Shown here: positions 11,473 to 24,692 of the stretch, in pieces
How positions within the stretch are numbered: the stretch's first letter is position 1
Layout: the number at the start of each line of letters is the position of its first letter
Source: Hirudo medicinalis
Lineage: Eukaryota > Annelida > Clitellata > Hirudinida > Hirudinidae
Assembly (NCBI GenBank): GCA_011800805.1
Contig: MPNW01000013.1
Coordinates: forward strand, 257,533-321,532
Length of the DNA: 64,000 nt
Direction of reading: 5' to 3'
Program-made: the position numbers and the translations under genes
Notes under the pieces: generated by a model
Told to the model about the DNA's origin: nothing
Database searches by the model: none
Seen by the model: only the letters and a program-made list of their open reading frames with translations

Positions 11473-13661
11473 ATGGAAAAGACTTCTATGCTGATCCTTT
11501 GCGTCGTAACTGTTGCTTTCATTTGTCTCCATGGTACGTAGAAAGGAAGGATTTCGGACATAGCTTAATTTAGCGATTTCGGACAGACAGTTAAGAAAGT
11601 GTTATTATGCATTAATTTAACATTTACTTAGCGTGTAATTGATATCGTGGCTGCAATCCTTGTTATAAGATTCCAACACCATCGTTATTGCTTTTAATAT
11701 CAGATTGTTTTTTTTAATTTTATTATTTCCATTAAAATATGACTTCATTTGAACGACCCGATGGCTGCGTTGAAGTAATATTAATTATACGACTTTATAT
11801 TATATTACTAATTAATAATAATAAATATTATATTATTATATATTATATAATGATAATATATATTATATAATAATAATATATTATTATTATTATTATTATT
11901 ATAACTGTTAATATTTTCAGGAACAACAACCGCTTTTGAACTGACGAGTAAGCTTCATTTTTCCAACCACAACATTTGATTTGGTCCAAGCGCTTGACTA
12001 TTTACAAGAGGCACTTCTGATGCTAAGCATATAATGCCATACAAATGAACTATCATTAATATTTATCATCTATTAAATAATGAATTATTCATGAGCATTC
12101 GTGTCTTCTCCCACCTTAAGAACCAAGATTCCTGACGAGCATATCCCACGGCTCTCCCGTCTACGGTGTGGTTTCGGTCAAGGGTCTACTCCACGTCATA
12201 AGGGATAACAGCACCTTCATCCAGTTGTACAACGCCTCCAACACCCTGTTTACTAGCCTTAGTCCCTTGGATATCCTGGGCAAAATAGGCTACTTCGATA
12301 TGGCTTATCTGCCTTTCAGGAACAGCCTTGCCTTGCTGAACTGGTTCAGTTCTTATGAGGTGGTTTAAAGTTGTTCTTGTTAGTCGATGATTGGTTGTGT
12401 GTCGTGTCAGAGTGGTCGTTTGTTAAATAAGTTAAATGCTTTTTGCTGATTATTTTTATTATTGAAACTGAAGTTTGTAAGCAGCATGATTGAAAAGAAT
12501 TTGAGACAAATTAAAGGAGTTAAATTGTTGGATGGATTTAAATAATTATGTGAATATTTTTCGAAACATCAATTTTGTTTTTAAAATTGTCCAAAACCCT
12601 TGTGCTAATAACATTTGTATTTATAAAAGAAACCACAAAAAATATGAATGCATTAGTAAAGTCATCATCAGCACAACAACAACAACAGTAGCTGTAGTAG
12701 ATAACTTTCCAAAGGCATGGCATCATCCAATATTTTTTTCCAGGTCTTTATCCTATCCCTCGACCCCCCATACACCTTGAAGAGTTTCATGTTTACTTCA
12801 ACTTTGACCTCCGCTGCCCTCGCTGTCGACAAGAACGAGGCAGGAGACGATGATCTCATCATAGTGACAGAATCACAGACCAGGTACGTGAAGGTGTTCA
12901 AACCGGATGGACAACTCGTCCTCTCCTTCCGCTTGCTGATAAGCAGAGATCCTAGGCACACCATCAAGCTACCTGGGAATCTCTACGCCACGACCTTTGG
13001 CTATGAGCAGACTGAAAGCCATTACGTGTGCAGGTTCAACCAGAATGGATACATTGTTGGAAGATGTTTTGGAGGTGAGCTATTTCAGTTCTTTGATTGA
13101 TTGATATTAGAAATTCTTGTGAAGAGAGTCTTTCGTTTATCGCTAGTGTGAAGTTTGTATGTGGAATATCACCAATGAAGCATGTAGAAAGACAAGTAGA
13201 CAAATGAACGATTATTTTTGCCTGGGTGTTGTAATATCATCTGCAGAGATCTATAAATAGATTTATTCAATTTTCAATTTTGTCTTCAAGTCGAACGTTA
13301 AATTAAAATCTATTACCTCATCAATCACACCTGTACCTCCATTTATTTTCGATTCTATCGACCTTGAATTTCAGGTAGGCCAGGTAACTCACTCTTACAG
13401 GTGAATGTCCCAGCGAGGATTCAATTGGTCTCGAACTTCATAGTCCTTGCCGACATGAAGAATCGGAGAATCATGAAAATCGCCAGAAACATGACCGACG
13501 GGGAGTTGCTGTTAGACAGCATCAGCAACCCTTATCGACTCCAGGTGGACGAGAAGAATGGCTACCTGTACGTGGCTGAAAACGAGCTCAGTAGCACTGG
13601 CTTAGCCGTAAGTGGAAAAATCAACGTGTACACCTTTGACAGCCCGAAGCCTCCACAGTGA
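11473..13661 (+). CDS. Secreted protein with NHL/beta-propeller-like repeats, unknown function
   Basis: Five exons: 11473-11533, 11921-11947, 12121-12359, 12744-13074, 13375-13661; 314 residues, phases consistent. The first exon encodes a signal peptide (MEKTSMLILCVVTVAFICLH) and the second is only 27 bp. The mature part has repeating beta-strand units with the NHL-like pattern 'hydrophobic - ADMKNRRIMKI' and 'YLYVAENE', and several N-glycosylation sites (DNST, YNAS, RNMT). Length would suit a single propeller. I do not recognise an ortholog. Extracellular location is inferred from the signal peptide and the absence of other membrane segments. Confidence 0.7.
11795..11905. repeat. AT-rich TAA/ATT repeat tract in intron 1
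   Basis: Low-complexity TATTATAT and (ATT)n run ending about 15 bp before the acceptor at 11920. Confidence 0.8.
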
Positions 13662-15811
13662 GAGAAGCTCTGAGTTGCTAATATAAGTTACCAGTGACTA
13701 CAAGTACCAAGCGGTAGTATCAAGTTATTCATTTTTGTTTGTTAACTTGATTATTACTTATTGCTTTAATTAATATCACTCTTTACCTGATTTATCGATT
13801 AAGTTCAATTCTATCAACTTGTCTTGGTTAAATGGAGCTCCGATATTCTCAATGTTACATTCACGAGAATTAACATATTTGACATTTAATCAACGATTAA
13901 GAGCGGTGGATGGTTTGTTTCAAATAAACTTCAAGAAGAAAAAATGTCCTGAAAAATCTGAAATTGCACTAAAAACACAAATTAATGACTTGTTATGATT
14001 AAAAAAATCTAGATTGAAAAAATAAAACAGTGACTTAAACTAACTTAAACTTTAGCCCAGCCTAGCTAGACAGGCGAATAAAAATATTTAGCGCGCGTTT
14101 TCAAATGCAACTTCTCAGAGTCATGTTGTTGACATCGCTTCGTGGATTCAATCGAAACCATTCCAAGGTATCCATGGTGCAATCCTACTTTCCTCAAATA
14201 CGGCCTCAAATCTCATTGGTTCGTTACGTCTGCAATCTTTAAATTTGAATAAAAGTATATCCAAATTGGCAACGTTATGCTAATCCTTCTTTCCAAACAC
14301 ACGACCAAAGTTAGCAAGAGACTGAGAAATTTCAGTCCTCCAAATTCCAACTAGAGAACTAATTGTCGTTTGACAAATCCAAACAGGAAATTTCGCTCAT
14401 TGATATACATTATGCAAATACGTCTGAAATCCAACCAATCGTGTCATGAGCTAATAATAGCTGTAAAAGTTTATAAGCAGCCTGCTACAAGAACATCACA
14501 GAGAGCTTATTGACAATCACATGAACTTTGTTGTACCCTCCTCGTATTTTGGACTCAAAAGGCCCAGAAGTGCCAGAATTTGCCAAATATATTCGGCTGG
14601 GATGCAGCCTAAGGATTTGCCGAACTCAATGTTCTTCTAATTTCAAGATTAATTTAACACTTATCTGGATTTTTAATAATCCGTTAAACATTACGTCCAA
14701 GAATATCTTCTTTCCGAGCGAGGTTAGCTTCATGCACTTATATGCAATCGATTTCCTTCGCCGATGTGAAATATCAGTTAGTTTATTTTCGTTTGTTGTT
14801 TGTTGCAGTCTCCCACAACCGCACATGTTTTGACCTGATAGTGAGTGATAGTTTTTACCTTTTTTGAGTCTCCTTAATCGATTTCACTGCCCAACGTTTG
14901 ATAGTCAGACGTGGAGAGTCTAATTTTTCTTCAAAACAACATCCGCGTTTTTACCACGAGATTCTTATTCAGATTCAGATTCAGATTCATGTTCTGAGCA
15001 GTTTAACAGCTTAATAAATGAGCGCAGAAGACACCATCAGAAATGATCGTCGTTTTAGGAAAACAAATAAAAAATTATAAAATAAAACAAACTAGATGTT
15101 GACTATTAAATACAAATATTAAAAATCAGCTTGAAGTAATTAGCTTCGTGTTTCAATCAGTTTTCGTTGAATAAATAGGTTGACGATGATGATGATCAAG
15201 ATGACGATGACGATGATGATGATGATAAAGATGGGTGCTAATTTTTTTTTCTGCTGTTTCATGTTACTTTCTGAAATCTTTTAGAACGCATGCAAGATGC
15301 TAGAAATTCAGAATTTTGATGAAGTCGACCTTTAAAATGAAAATGTAATTTTAAAAAGTAGAAAATGTTTTTGGCTTGTGGCAGTCGACATCAAAAAGTC
15401 TTGGACCAGGCTTGGCCAATGTTTCAGCATTTTTTTATGCTTTGAAGAATTTCCTTAAACAAATTGATTTTGTGTTTGAAGAAGTTTGTGATTAGAAATT
15501 TCACAGAAACCTGTCCAAGTGATGGCTGGAGATGTTTCTGGATGCATTAAACATATTTCATTAAACCATTTTTGCTGCTCATCCAAAGAATTCATCGACT
15601 TTGATTTGCTTGATTTCACTTGAAAAATATTTGAATTTACAATCTCAGTTTTCAATGATCAATTCAGTTTTTATTCAAGTGTGCTATTGAAGCACGTTTT
15701 CTTGTGTCCAGTTATTATGGAATATTAGTTATTAATTATCGTTAATAGTTGATTATTTCGAATATTTCTGACATTTCATGGACTTCAACTTAGATCAACA
15801 GCTTATCGAAC
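13662..15811. other. Intergenic region with a GAT microsatellite
   Basis: No convincing exon. An AATAAA near 13922 could be the upstream gene's polyadenylation signal. A GAT/GAC array lies at 15182-15232. The rest is AT-rich unique sequence. Confidence 0.5.
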
Positions 15812-18503
15812 ATGTCAAAAGAACAAGTCAGCAAAGACGATGAAAATGATTATGGCATGACTAAACCAGCATCTATGCCAAAGGTAGGAAAGATTGATGA
15901 TGATGATGATGATGATGATGGTGGTGGTGATGATGATGATGATGTTGATGATATAATTATTATTGATTTAACTGTAAATTTGTACTACCAATAAATTAGT
16001 CTGCATTTCAGTCACAGTGACGAGTCACAGTGACAGTCACCACAATAACAACAGCTTTCATTCCAGAAACCATTCAAGGTAGCAGCAAAGGAGCCAGTGG
16101 AATACCTGTTCAAGGTCCTGGTGATTGGAGACTCTGGCAGTGGCAAGACCTCCCTCGTGAGGAGATACACTCAGAACACCTTCACCAACTATTACAAAGC
16201 CACGGTTACTTTCATGGACTAGTCCCAATTAATAATCTTCATCATCACCACCATCATCATCGTCGTCGTCGTCATCATCGTCATCATCATACTAAAATAT
16301 GATCATGATTGATGACCCAATATTCTACTCCCATGAAGCACCTTCATTAAAACATGGAAACTCACTTCCAAGCTGAAGTCCATCTTGTCTTGTAATGGCC
16401 TTTGATTATTATGGCCTTTATACTTTGATTACATTTAAATAATTATTCAGCTGACTCATCCTCAACTGCTCTGCTTGAGAAAGTCAGTCAATGAATAATT
16501 AATAATGGTCAATGAATAATTAATAATAGTCAATGAACAATTAATAATAGTCAATAATTCAATTAATACATAATTCTAAATTAGTCGGTGTTCTTCTCCA
16601 TTCACCTCAGGTAACAAGCAATCCCTTTGCATATCGTTGAAGCCTTCAACTTATTATTACCAACAAGCAGCTGAACCAAGCTAATAATCATTGACATTTG
16701 GAACATCAAACTGGTTTCAAACAAGTTTGGGACTTGATAAATAGGTTACCTGCTTCTAAATAGATAACCTGGATAGTTCACTTCGCGAGGATGGGAAGCA
16801 TCTCTAAACCAATTAGAAGCTGTGAAGAAATAACTGAGAAAATAAATCAAGCGTAAACTTTCTAACAGCGCACATCAAATGTATTTATCTTGAGTTAAAA
16901 TCTTTCAAACTTAAAATCATGCTCTAACACTCCACGTTACTTCCAGTTACGATCGTAGCACATCCTTAAAATATGAATCCATAAGAGATGAATTCTTAAC
17001 AGACGCATTCTTGAGATGCGTCATTTACGAGCTGCTAAGAAGGAGACGCGTTCATCACTTCAACATTTCCTTGTCACAAACAAAAGGCTGCCCGAGAATT
17101 TGGACCACAATCAGAAAAATAATTGATTCCTTTTCCAGTCTTTCATTTCTAAATAGATTTCTGAGCTACACGCGTAACTAATAACATTTCGTTCGAATAT
17201 TTTTCACTTTTAACCAAAAGATGGAAAAAAGGCGTGTTTCTATTTTAGGCGTGTTTTTCCAACGATGATCGTGTTGTTTAAAGCTGATAAATTATTAATT
17301 AGCATTTATTTAATATTCATCAGCTGGGAGTGGACTTCTTCTTGAAAACCATAGAATGGGACGAAAACACGATAGTCAGACTTCAGTTCTGGGACATTGC
17401 TGGTAATCATAGTCATCGTTACTACTGTTATCATTATTATTACTGATACTTCTATTATTATTACCAATATCATTATTATTACTATCATCAACATATTATT
17501 ATAATATGTTATTATCATTATCATATGTTATCATAAGTTATTATAATTATGTTTACTATGCCTGGGAACAGGTCAAGACAGATTCAGCAGCATGACTAGA
17601 GTCTTCTTCAGGGAAGCAGTGGCGTGCATCATCACCTACGAAGTTGAACTTCCCTCGTCTTTCGAGTCTTCTCAAAGTTGGAAGGAAGACCTCGACGCAA
17701 AAGTCAGACTGCCGAACGGTGATCGGATCCCGACTGTGCTGCTGGGGAATAAAGTAAGCCAAGCGATGATGATGATGATGGTGGTGACGGTGACGATGAC
17801 GATGTCGATGATGATTATAATTGTGACGATGATGATGACGACGGCGGCGATTACGATGATGATGAGGACGATTATGATGGTAATGGCGACAGTGATGCTA
17901 AAAACGATGACAATGTGATGTTTCGTTTCAGAAAGACCGTGGCATTTCATGCGAGCCGTTCGTAAATGATGCGCCAGCTTTCTGTTCTTCGAGAGGTTAC
18001 GTCGGATGGTTCGAAGTTTCGGCGAAGGACGACGTCAACATCATGGAATCCATGCGTTGCCTTGTCACTCATGTTAGGAACCAATCTGTTTGAATTAGTA
18101 ATTTTTCTTGTGAGTGGTCACAATGTTGACAGGCTGTGACAGTCTATTTGCTTGTAATTGTTTATAAATAATGGCACCACTTATCAAGTTCATTTGTAAA
18201 AGCATATATTTGTTGTTCTTGTTTTATTTCTTGCAATTCTTAAAATGTTGCAGTTATTTTGCAAAGCAATCTTTTCTTTCAAATTAAAAAATTAATTTCA
18301 CGTCGTCTTTTGTATCACATCTTTCACTGTCATCTTTCACTTTCTTCACCCCAAGCACTTAATGCTTGTGTTTAAATTAATGATTTCAGATTCTGGAGAA
18401 AAATGCCGAGCTCGGCCTGGGTCTGGAGAGTTTAAGGGATCCTGCTGTTCAGCTGAAAAGAGGAGAAGAAGTCCCTGATAAAAATCCTTGCTTTTGCTTT
18501 TAA
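15812..18503 (+). CDS. RAB32: Rab32/Rab38-family small GTPase
   Basis: Six exons: 15812-15883, 16067-16204, 17324-17402, 17572-17753, 17932-18072, 18390-18503; 241 residues. P-loop GDSGSGKT, switch region ATLGVDFFLKT, and the family hallmark WDIAGQ (Ile replaces the usual Thr), then FSSMTRVFFREA, DLDAKVRLPNG and LLGNKKD, which strongly match Rab32/38. EVSAK supplies the guanine-base loop. Rab32/38 act in lysosome-related organelle biogenesis and mitochondrial contacts. Oddities: AGQD instead of AGQE in switch II, and a tail ending PCFCF rather than a plain CC or CXC, so geranylgeranylation is likely but the motif is unusual. Several introns are 150-190 bp and consist largely of GAT or ATT repeats. 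Confidence 0.92.
15893..15952. repeat. (GAT)n microsatellite in Rab32 intron 1
   Basis: GAT/GGT array starting just after the donor at 15884. Confidence 0.9.
16236..16292. repeat. (CAT/CGT)n microsatellite in Rab32 intron 2
   Basis: CAT then CGT run about 30 bp after the donor at 16205. Confidence 0.85.
17403..17550. repeat. ATT/ATC repeat filling Rab32 intron 3
   Basis: Interrupted ATT/ATC/ATA repeats make up most of the 169 bp intron. Confidence 0.8.
17764..17916. repeat. GAT/GAC array filling Rab32 intron 4
   Basis: GAT/GGT/GAC/GGC units take up about 150 of the 178 bp intron between the LLGNK and KDRG exons. Confidence 0.9.
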
Positions 18504-19998
18504 AGATCACCCTGTCTATCCATCCTTGTTTTAGAATGAGTGATTATGGTTTTTAAGTGATTAGTCATTGAAATTAGATCAGTTGGACAGCTGTTGTCAG
18601 AGTGGAGTTGTTATTGTTGTTGAGTGATAAAGTATTATTATGCATAATTATGTTTTATTATGGGACTATAATTATTAAAGGAAAGATGGTAGTGAACTCG
18701 AAGACACTGATCATGATCATTTTCCATTACAATTGATATTACATTTATTTTAAACTGACCATCGCTTCGTAGCAGTCGTCCGGTCTTCGATAACAGTCAC
18801 CGTAAGATTAGCCTGTAAATCTGTGTGCCTGTGTTGATGTCAATACAAGAACCTTCATACTCAGAGGAGACGCTTCGCAGTAATCAATTCTCCACCCTTC
18901 ACAATCTGTGTTTTCATGCTTGACTGCTTTATTATCTATTATTTGTACTATCAAACAGCTTCTAAACACTTAAATAGCTTGGTGCACTTCCATTGCTTCT
19001 TTTGAGGCTTTGAAACTCGAAAGCGAATGACTCTTGTGTCATGACATGTCGTCTAAGAAATGTTATTATCAGAAATTATTAATTGTGGGAGTTCAAATCT
19101 CACGACAACGCAGGGGACGAGTGCACATTCCTCCGTCGCCTGATGCTTTCCACAAATGTTTTGTGATTTATGTGTTTTTGAAATGTGAACAAAATAAAAA
19201 GGATAATCTCGAAATTTATCACCGAGTGTCTGTGTGAATAATTAGCACCTTGAAATCACTCGAAAAACCCAGAAAAATATTTTTTATTGCAGAGGAAAAT
19301 TAGAGAAAAATTCGAAGTCCATTAGGGCGATGACATCCTTGCGACCCGCGAGGTCTCAATTAATATCCATTTATTGTTCGGCGTTCAGCATTTATTGTAC
19401 TTCCAATCAAAACCTCCCTTAATCAACTCTATCAAGACTACCTCGTTGCTAACTCAGAATAGTCCAAAATAGATCTAGTTACTCATGGAGGGGACAGCTA
19501 AACCTCAATAAGAACTTCATCGATGCCTTGATAAGTGAAATAAATTTGTATGAGGCAAGAATATTCCAATAAATCTTTTTTAAATTTTCAATAAGTCATT
19601 TCAAAGTGAATTCGATCCGATCTTGAGTCACGCCATTTCGCAACAAATGAATATTTATGAGAACTTCTTTAAGGAGAATATAAAATATCAGGAAGGTCAC
19701 ACAGGCGATAAAATATTAGAACGCCTTGAGAACAACATTGCCTTTCAAGGGCTTCATGAGCGACCATCACTATCAGCTCCTTACCTCACTCAGATGGACC
19801 CCTATAAAGCTAAAACCGTGCACGGTCGAAAGGGAAATTTAAATTTTCTCTCTTGGAACAACCGATGTGAAAGAAATCTAAGATGGCAGGAACGGGCTTT
19901 GGAAATGCAAGCGAATATTTGATCTAATTCTCCCCCCGAGGTGAAACTAGATAGAAGAATAGCATTTAAATAATCCGATCAAACAAACGTTGCAGAAA
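18504..19998. other. Intergenic between Rab32 and SLC6-like genes
   Basis: Holds the Rab32 3' UTR and SLC6 upstream sequence. An ATG-initiated ORF of 91 codons at 19647-19922 (MNIYENFFKENIKYQEG...) has no recognised homology and no clear splice link to the SLC6 start. The SLC6 ATG lies 4 bp after a TTGCAG that could be an acceptor for a 5' UTR intron. Confidence 0.4.
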
Positions 19999-22900
19999 AT
20001 GTTGGGGAACTTGTGCCAGCGAAGATCAGTTCCTGCCGAAAATACCTCACCTAAAAAAGCCCATGACTCTGAGGAGGTAACTCTATCGAGGCGAGCATCC
20101 GGAAAAACCAAAGAGGTCCGATTCGATGACGAGGACGATGCAGTCAATCAGAAAGACATTTTCATGGTCCCTTTGGAAATGGATAACCGGGGAACTAAGC
20201 GGAGACACAAGTCAGGCATGGATGATGGGGTAGCGAGTCCAAAATTCAGGAGATCTGACTCAGATGGAGAGTCCAAAAGGACGGTTTGGTCGTCATCGAC
20301 TGAATTCATGTTGACTTGTGTTGGTTATTGCGTTGGCCTTGGAAACATTTGGAGATTTCCCTATCTGTGCTATAAAAACGGCGGAGGTAAATTTAAAGTT
20401 TTTTTTTTTTATAATCTTTGCACAGCTTCGAATCTAAATAACCTGACCATCAAGAGAAGCTGAACCTATCAGAAATAAAGATATTTCGGAATTATTGAAT
20501 TATTCTGTATTATTCTTGAAAAAATCTGGCATTCACAAATATTTTATTCACACTTCAATTTACCAAAATAAAATCCGCCACCCGCATCTAAAATCCTTCA
20601 GGGGCATTCATCATTCCCTACACGATCATGATGGTCATCATTGGAGCTCCTTTATTATTCATGGAGTACAGCATCGGACAATACTTTGGAATTGGCAGTC
20701 TCTCAATCTTCAAAAAGATCTGCCCCCTCCTGCAAGGTAAAGACATTGACTGTTTGGGGAATGAATGAGTGAACTTAAATATGATTCTGGAAAATTTGAC
20801 TGCTATTCCAATGATTCAATATGTCCAAAGTGGTTTGAAATGTAACTTCAAGATCAATTTTTTATCAGAAATACAATTTCGTATCTCATAAACTGTTTTA
20901 ATAGGTTATAATTATGTTTTTATGTTTTTTTTTCTCAATAACTTTACTGAAACTTATTCTAATTTATTTACTTCAAAAGTTTCAATGGTTTCTATTACAA
21001 TATTCAAAGCCACTTAGGCTCTGTGTTCTCACAATTCCCAATTCATTGCTTCAGTTCAAAACGCTTAAAATTCAATGTAGTTTTTTCTAATCCACACAAT
21101 GGAGTTCATTAATCATTTGCCTAAGTTCCTTGGACATTTTAACTTATTAATGAACACTCATCATTAGACTACAATTTCAGATTTGATTTGATTTGATATT
21201 ACATATAACTTTTTAGGCATAGGAATAGGACATACTGTACTGAATGTACTCGTGTGTACTTACTACAACCTCATCATCTCTCTGGCCCTGTATTATATGT
21301 ACGCCTCATTGGCCTATTCCTTGCCGTGGTCGAATTGCGACAATCTGTGGAACACTCACCATTGCTACGCGGGTATGTTTAATTCTCGACGACACTAAGA
21401 AAACCCTTTGAAATTCCACAGATTTCAATTGCTATGTCAACTTTATAAAACAAAAAAGGCAAATAATTTAATTAACTAAATTTAATTTGAAAATTCTAAG
21501 GTTACGCCAAAGATAAACAGGAAACGTATGCGAACGTCTCGACCGCCCCGCTCCCGACAACACAGGGGCAGACGACAACATCGCATTCGTCAACAATGGT
21601 CGTTCACACGTCTCCAACCGAAGAATATTTTAGGTGTTTTGATGCAAATACGAGATATAATTTATAATACTTTCTTGAAAAAAATCTATTAAAATATGCA
21701 ATAGTGTTTTTGCTAAAATTTTGGATTTATTTTTTTGACCGCCGGAATTTTAGGAATACAAAGTTTTTTTATGAGTTTGTAATGTGTTTTATGAGTTTTT
21801 AATGTCAAGATGTTTATGAGAAACAATATTTTTGTAGTTTATTTTCAACATACATTTTTTGGAATGAACGCAGCTTCCGAGACTACTAAAAGTTAATACT
21901 AGTTAAAGAGTATTTTCAAGAGATGGGTGATATTTTAAAGTAAAATTTACGAAGCCAATAGAATAGACAAAAATTTAATTAGAGATTTTAGTCAAAAATA
22001 TCTTGATTTTAAAGTTGTTCTGGACTTTTTATAAGAAAAAATTTAAATTAATCATCGTGCAATGTTTTTCGCTTCTAAATCCTTTCCAGATTGGCCGTCC
22101 TTCAAGAAACAGACGACATCGATATTCAAAACTTGGGCTCCGTCCAATGGCATCTGTGTTTAACATCATTTTTGTCGTGGTTCTGCATCACCATGTTCGT
22201 CTGCAGAGGAATCAAATCAACTGGAAAGGTAATGTTGCATGTATTTCGTGTCGTTTGCTGGTTTCTATATTAAATTCAAAAGTCTCGCGCTCAAAGTAGG
22301 GACGTCATTTAGGAATCAAAGGGGAGTTCGCCCCTTTCACTGTTCCATGTCAAGCCATTAATCCTTTTGTTATGATTATTTTTGGAGAAAAGGTGGCCAA
22401 AAAATTGGGACCTCTTGAAATTGAAGCATGAAAGAGTTTTGGAAAGTTTAGTAAATTTATTCTTTCCCCAAATGGTGCCCATGGTTTGTGGCCCATTTTC
22501 TTGCTCTCTCGATTGGGGCAGATGATGCCTCCTGCAAAGGAAAGCGGTGAAGTACCGTTTCTATGGAGACGATATTTCAAAGCATGGTCGTGATGTGCCA
22601 CCGCACGTGGGCCTCCACCAACCAAACCAAAGAAACCTTTTCTTGTATGTGTCGGGGGGGGGAGGGGGCAACAGTACTGGCACAGATGCTTCTGGGCCTC
22701 CACCACCACACTATATCGGGGCCTCCACCTGGGTAATTCCGGCGTTGCTTCAAAGGATATTATTTTATTATTTTGGACATGATGCCTTTCACGTGTTTCG
22801 AACGGGAAACGAAAAGAAGTTCCTCATTTAAAACCTAGTAAAACCCAGTAGAAATCAGGCTTATCATAATAAATAACACTATAACTACACAGTGCTTTAT

Positions 22901-24493
22901 TTGGAAAAAACCTTTTTATGTGCCTGACATGAAACAGAAAAACTGGCTCAATTTTATTCTCAAACTTTGATTTTTCACGAACACGTCCCTCTATTCTCGG
23001 CAGAAAATTTTTTATCAACACGAAACAGAAATGAAGGCAAAACATCAAAGCAATAAACTAGGTTCTGGAAATTATTATATAAATTGCAATTACTTCATTA
23101 ATTTTAAAGATACAATTAACCTGGAAATTTTAAATTATCGTCAAAGTTTCAAAGTTTTTCCTAATTAAATGTCCAAGGAATCTTGATTTACATCAGGCAC
23201 GTCAAAATATTTCTGGGCTCCTGGGCACTTGCTCCCGTTTGCCCCCTCCCTTCCCTCTCGGTGGCCCTGGACCCAGGTGATGATGACGATCGTGCTGCTG
23301 TTGTTGTTTACAAGGCTTTCCAGGCCAATTAATATATATTTATTTAGATTTCTCAATCGCTCGAGTAGTTGCTAAACTCTCATTCGTGACGTCACCTCTG
23401 GATTAATCTTTAATCGTCCTTAAAAGCTCCAACGACGCAACAACTAACGAGCTAAAGTGACACCCAATTCCAACGGGTACCAGCTTTTAGACATCGTCAC
23501 AATTATCTACACCATCACCATTATCATCACCATCGTCATCGTCATCATCATCATCGTCGACGTCATCGTCATCGTCGTCGTCGTCGTCATCGTCATCAAT
23601 GTCACCATTTCAACCGCTTCCGTTACCAACCTTTCGCCAACACATACCCCATTCGACCCGGGAGCAACTCGAAGGGCTCCATCCCCACACCTCGGACTCC
23701 ACATTGGGGGGTCTGGGAATTCCCATTCATTGCTATTAATACCTCGGTGCTGAATGGAAGAAGTGCATCGTCTTGAAGTGGTGGCGTATGTTTGTCCAAG
23801 AGGTTGTCTCTGTTTGCCACACTTACAGAGGCACGCCCTAATCGGCAGTCTTTAATTACTTCCCCCCCCCCAAATTACACCACATCCCCCATCCACGTCC
23901 CCAAGCAGTTACCATGACAACGAACGACGACAACAGGACTCGTGCAATCTTATCGTCTTCGTGGTCATCGTCATCGTCATCTCGAGAGTGACAACATCCG
24001 CCATTGATGTCGAGACGCTGTCATCGAGTAGTTTATTAATGAGTGTTTGGAGGATGAAGGAAGGACATAGGAGAGAGATGTTGAGGGAGAATATAAAAAA
24101 AAGAGAGGGGATGATCTTCCGCGCCCAAGTGGAGAGAAACTTTGATGTCAGCCTTTTCAAGACTTTTATTTAGCGATGCAGTGAATGCGATGCAGCAAAA
24201 CAAACATCAATAATAATATAATGTCGATGTTTTTATTTTCGTTTGTAAACACCTTGTTATTCTAAGATTAAGGCATAATTTGATTGATTGATTGATTGAT
24301 TAATTGATTAATAGATTAATAGATTAATTGATTGGTTAATTGAAATCCGTCATCTCAGGTGGCCTACTTTACGGCCATCTTTCCCTACATAATGCTGACC
24401 ATCCTCGTGGTCAGGGGTTCCTTATTGACGGGGGCGTACAAGGGCATCGTTTACTTCATCACCCCCAAGTGGAGCAAACTTCTCAATCCTGAT
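19999..24493 (+). CDS. SLC6 neurotransmitter:sodium symporter, N-terminal half only (TM1-TM5)
   Basis: Six exons: 19999-20386, 20602-20736, 21217-21372, 21501-21633, 22090-22228, 24359-24493; 362 residues without a stop. After an approximately 95-residue charged cytoplasmic N-terminus come the family TM1 hallmark [18 protein letters not shown], then [21 protein letters not shown]3 [19 protein letters not shown], extracellular loop 2 with an NVS glycosylation site and two Cys, TM4, and TM5 ([12 protein letters not shown]...VRG). The WRFPYL core and loop pattern are like glycine-transporter-type members, but the substrate is not decided. The last exon ends LLNPD with a good donor (GTGAGT), yet no TM6-TM12 exon follows before the next gene; read-through meets a stop within three codons. 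It may be a truncated gene, a pseudogene, or an assembly break. Confidence 0.8.
23515..23605. repeat. (CAT/CGT)n microsatellite
   Basis: ATC/GTC units in blocks within the SLC6 intron. Confidence 0.85.
24281..24342. repeat. (GATT)n tetranucleotide tract
   Basis: GATT and TTAA-variant units ending 16 bp before the SLC6 exon at 24359; it sits where the branch point and polypyrimidine tract would be. Confidence 0.85.
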
Positions 24494-24537
24494 GTGAGTT
24501 GATTGTGAATTTTTTTTTTTGCATAGTGATTACGATA

Positions 24538-24557
24538 GTGACGACGACGACGACGAC

Positions 24558-24619
<62 letters not shown>

Positions 24620-24670
24620 CGATGACGACGACGACGACGACGATGATGATGATGATGACGACGAAGACAA
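24538..24670. repeat. (GAC/GAT)n array next to LINE 3' end
   Basis: Blocks ACG-GAT-ACG-GAT over about 130 bp. It follows the last SLC6 exon by 45 bp and is joined through an AAT/AAC stretch to the 3' end of the minus-strand LINE at 24693. Confidence 0.9.
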
Positions 24671-24692
24671 CGTTTATAATAATAACAATAAT

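Larger units (their letters stand above)
22229..24358. other. 2.1 kb SLC6 intron with GC-rich islands and microsatellites
   Basis: Separates TM4 and TM5 exons. The patches at about 22500-22740 and 23200-23290 are much richer in G and C than the surroundings, with poly-G and poly-C runs, and may be old transposon remnants. A CAT/CGT array lies at 23515-23605 and a (GATT)n tract at 24281-24342. Confidence 0.5.

Noticed and set aside
15455..15655. 66-codon minus-strand ORF with a transposase-like look
   Set aside because: No catalytic motif or terminal inverted repeats seen; the extension on both sides is interrupted by stops.
19623..19922. 99-codon ORF (91 codons from its ATG) upstream of the SLC6 start
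   Set aside because: No homology recognised, no splice connection in phase with SLC6; kept only as a note on the intergenic region.
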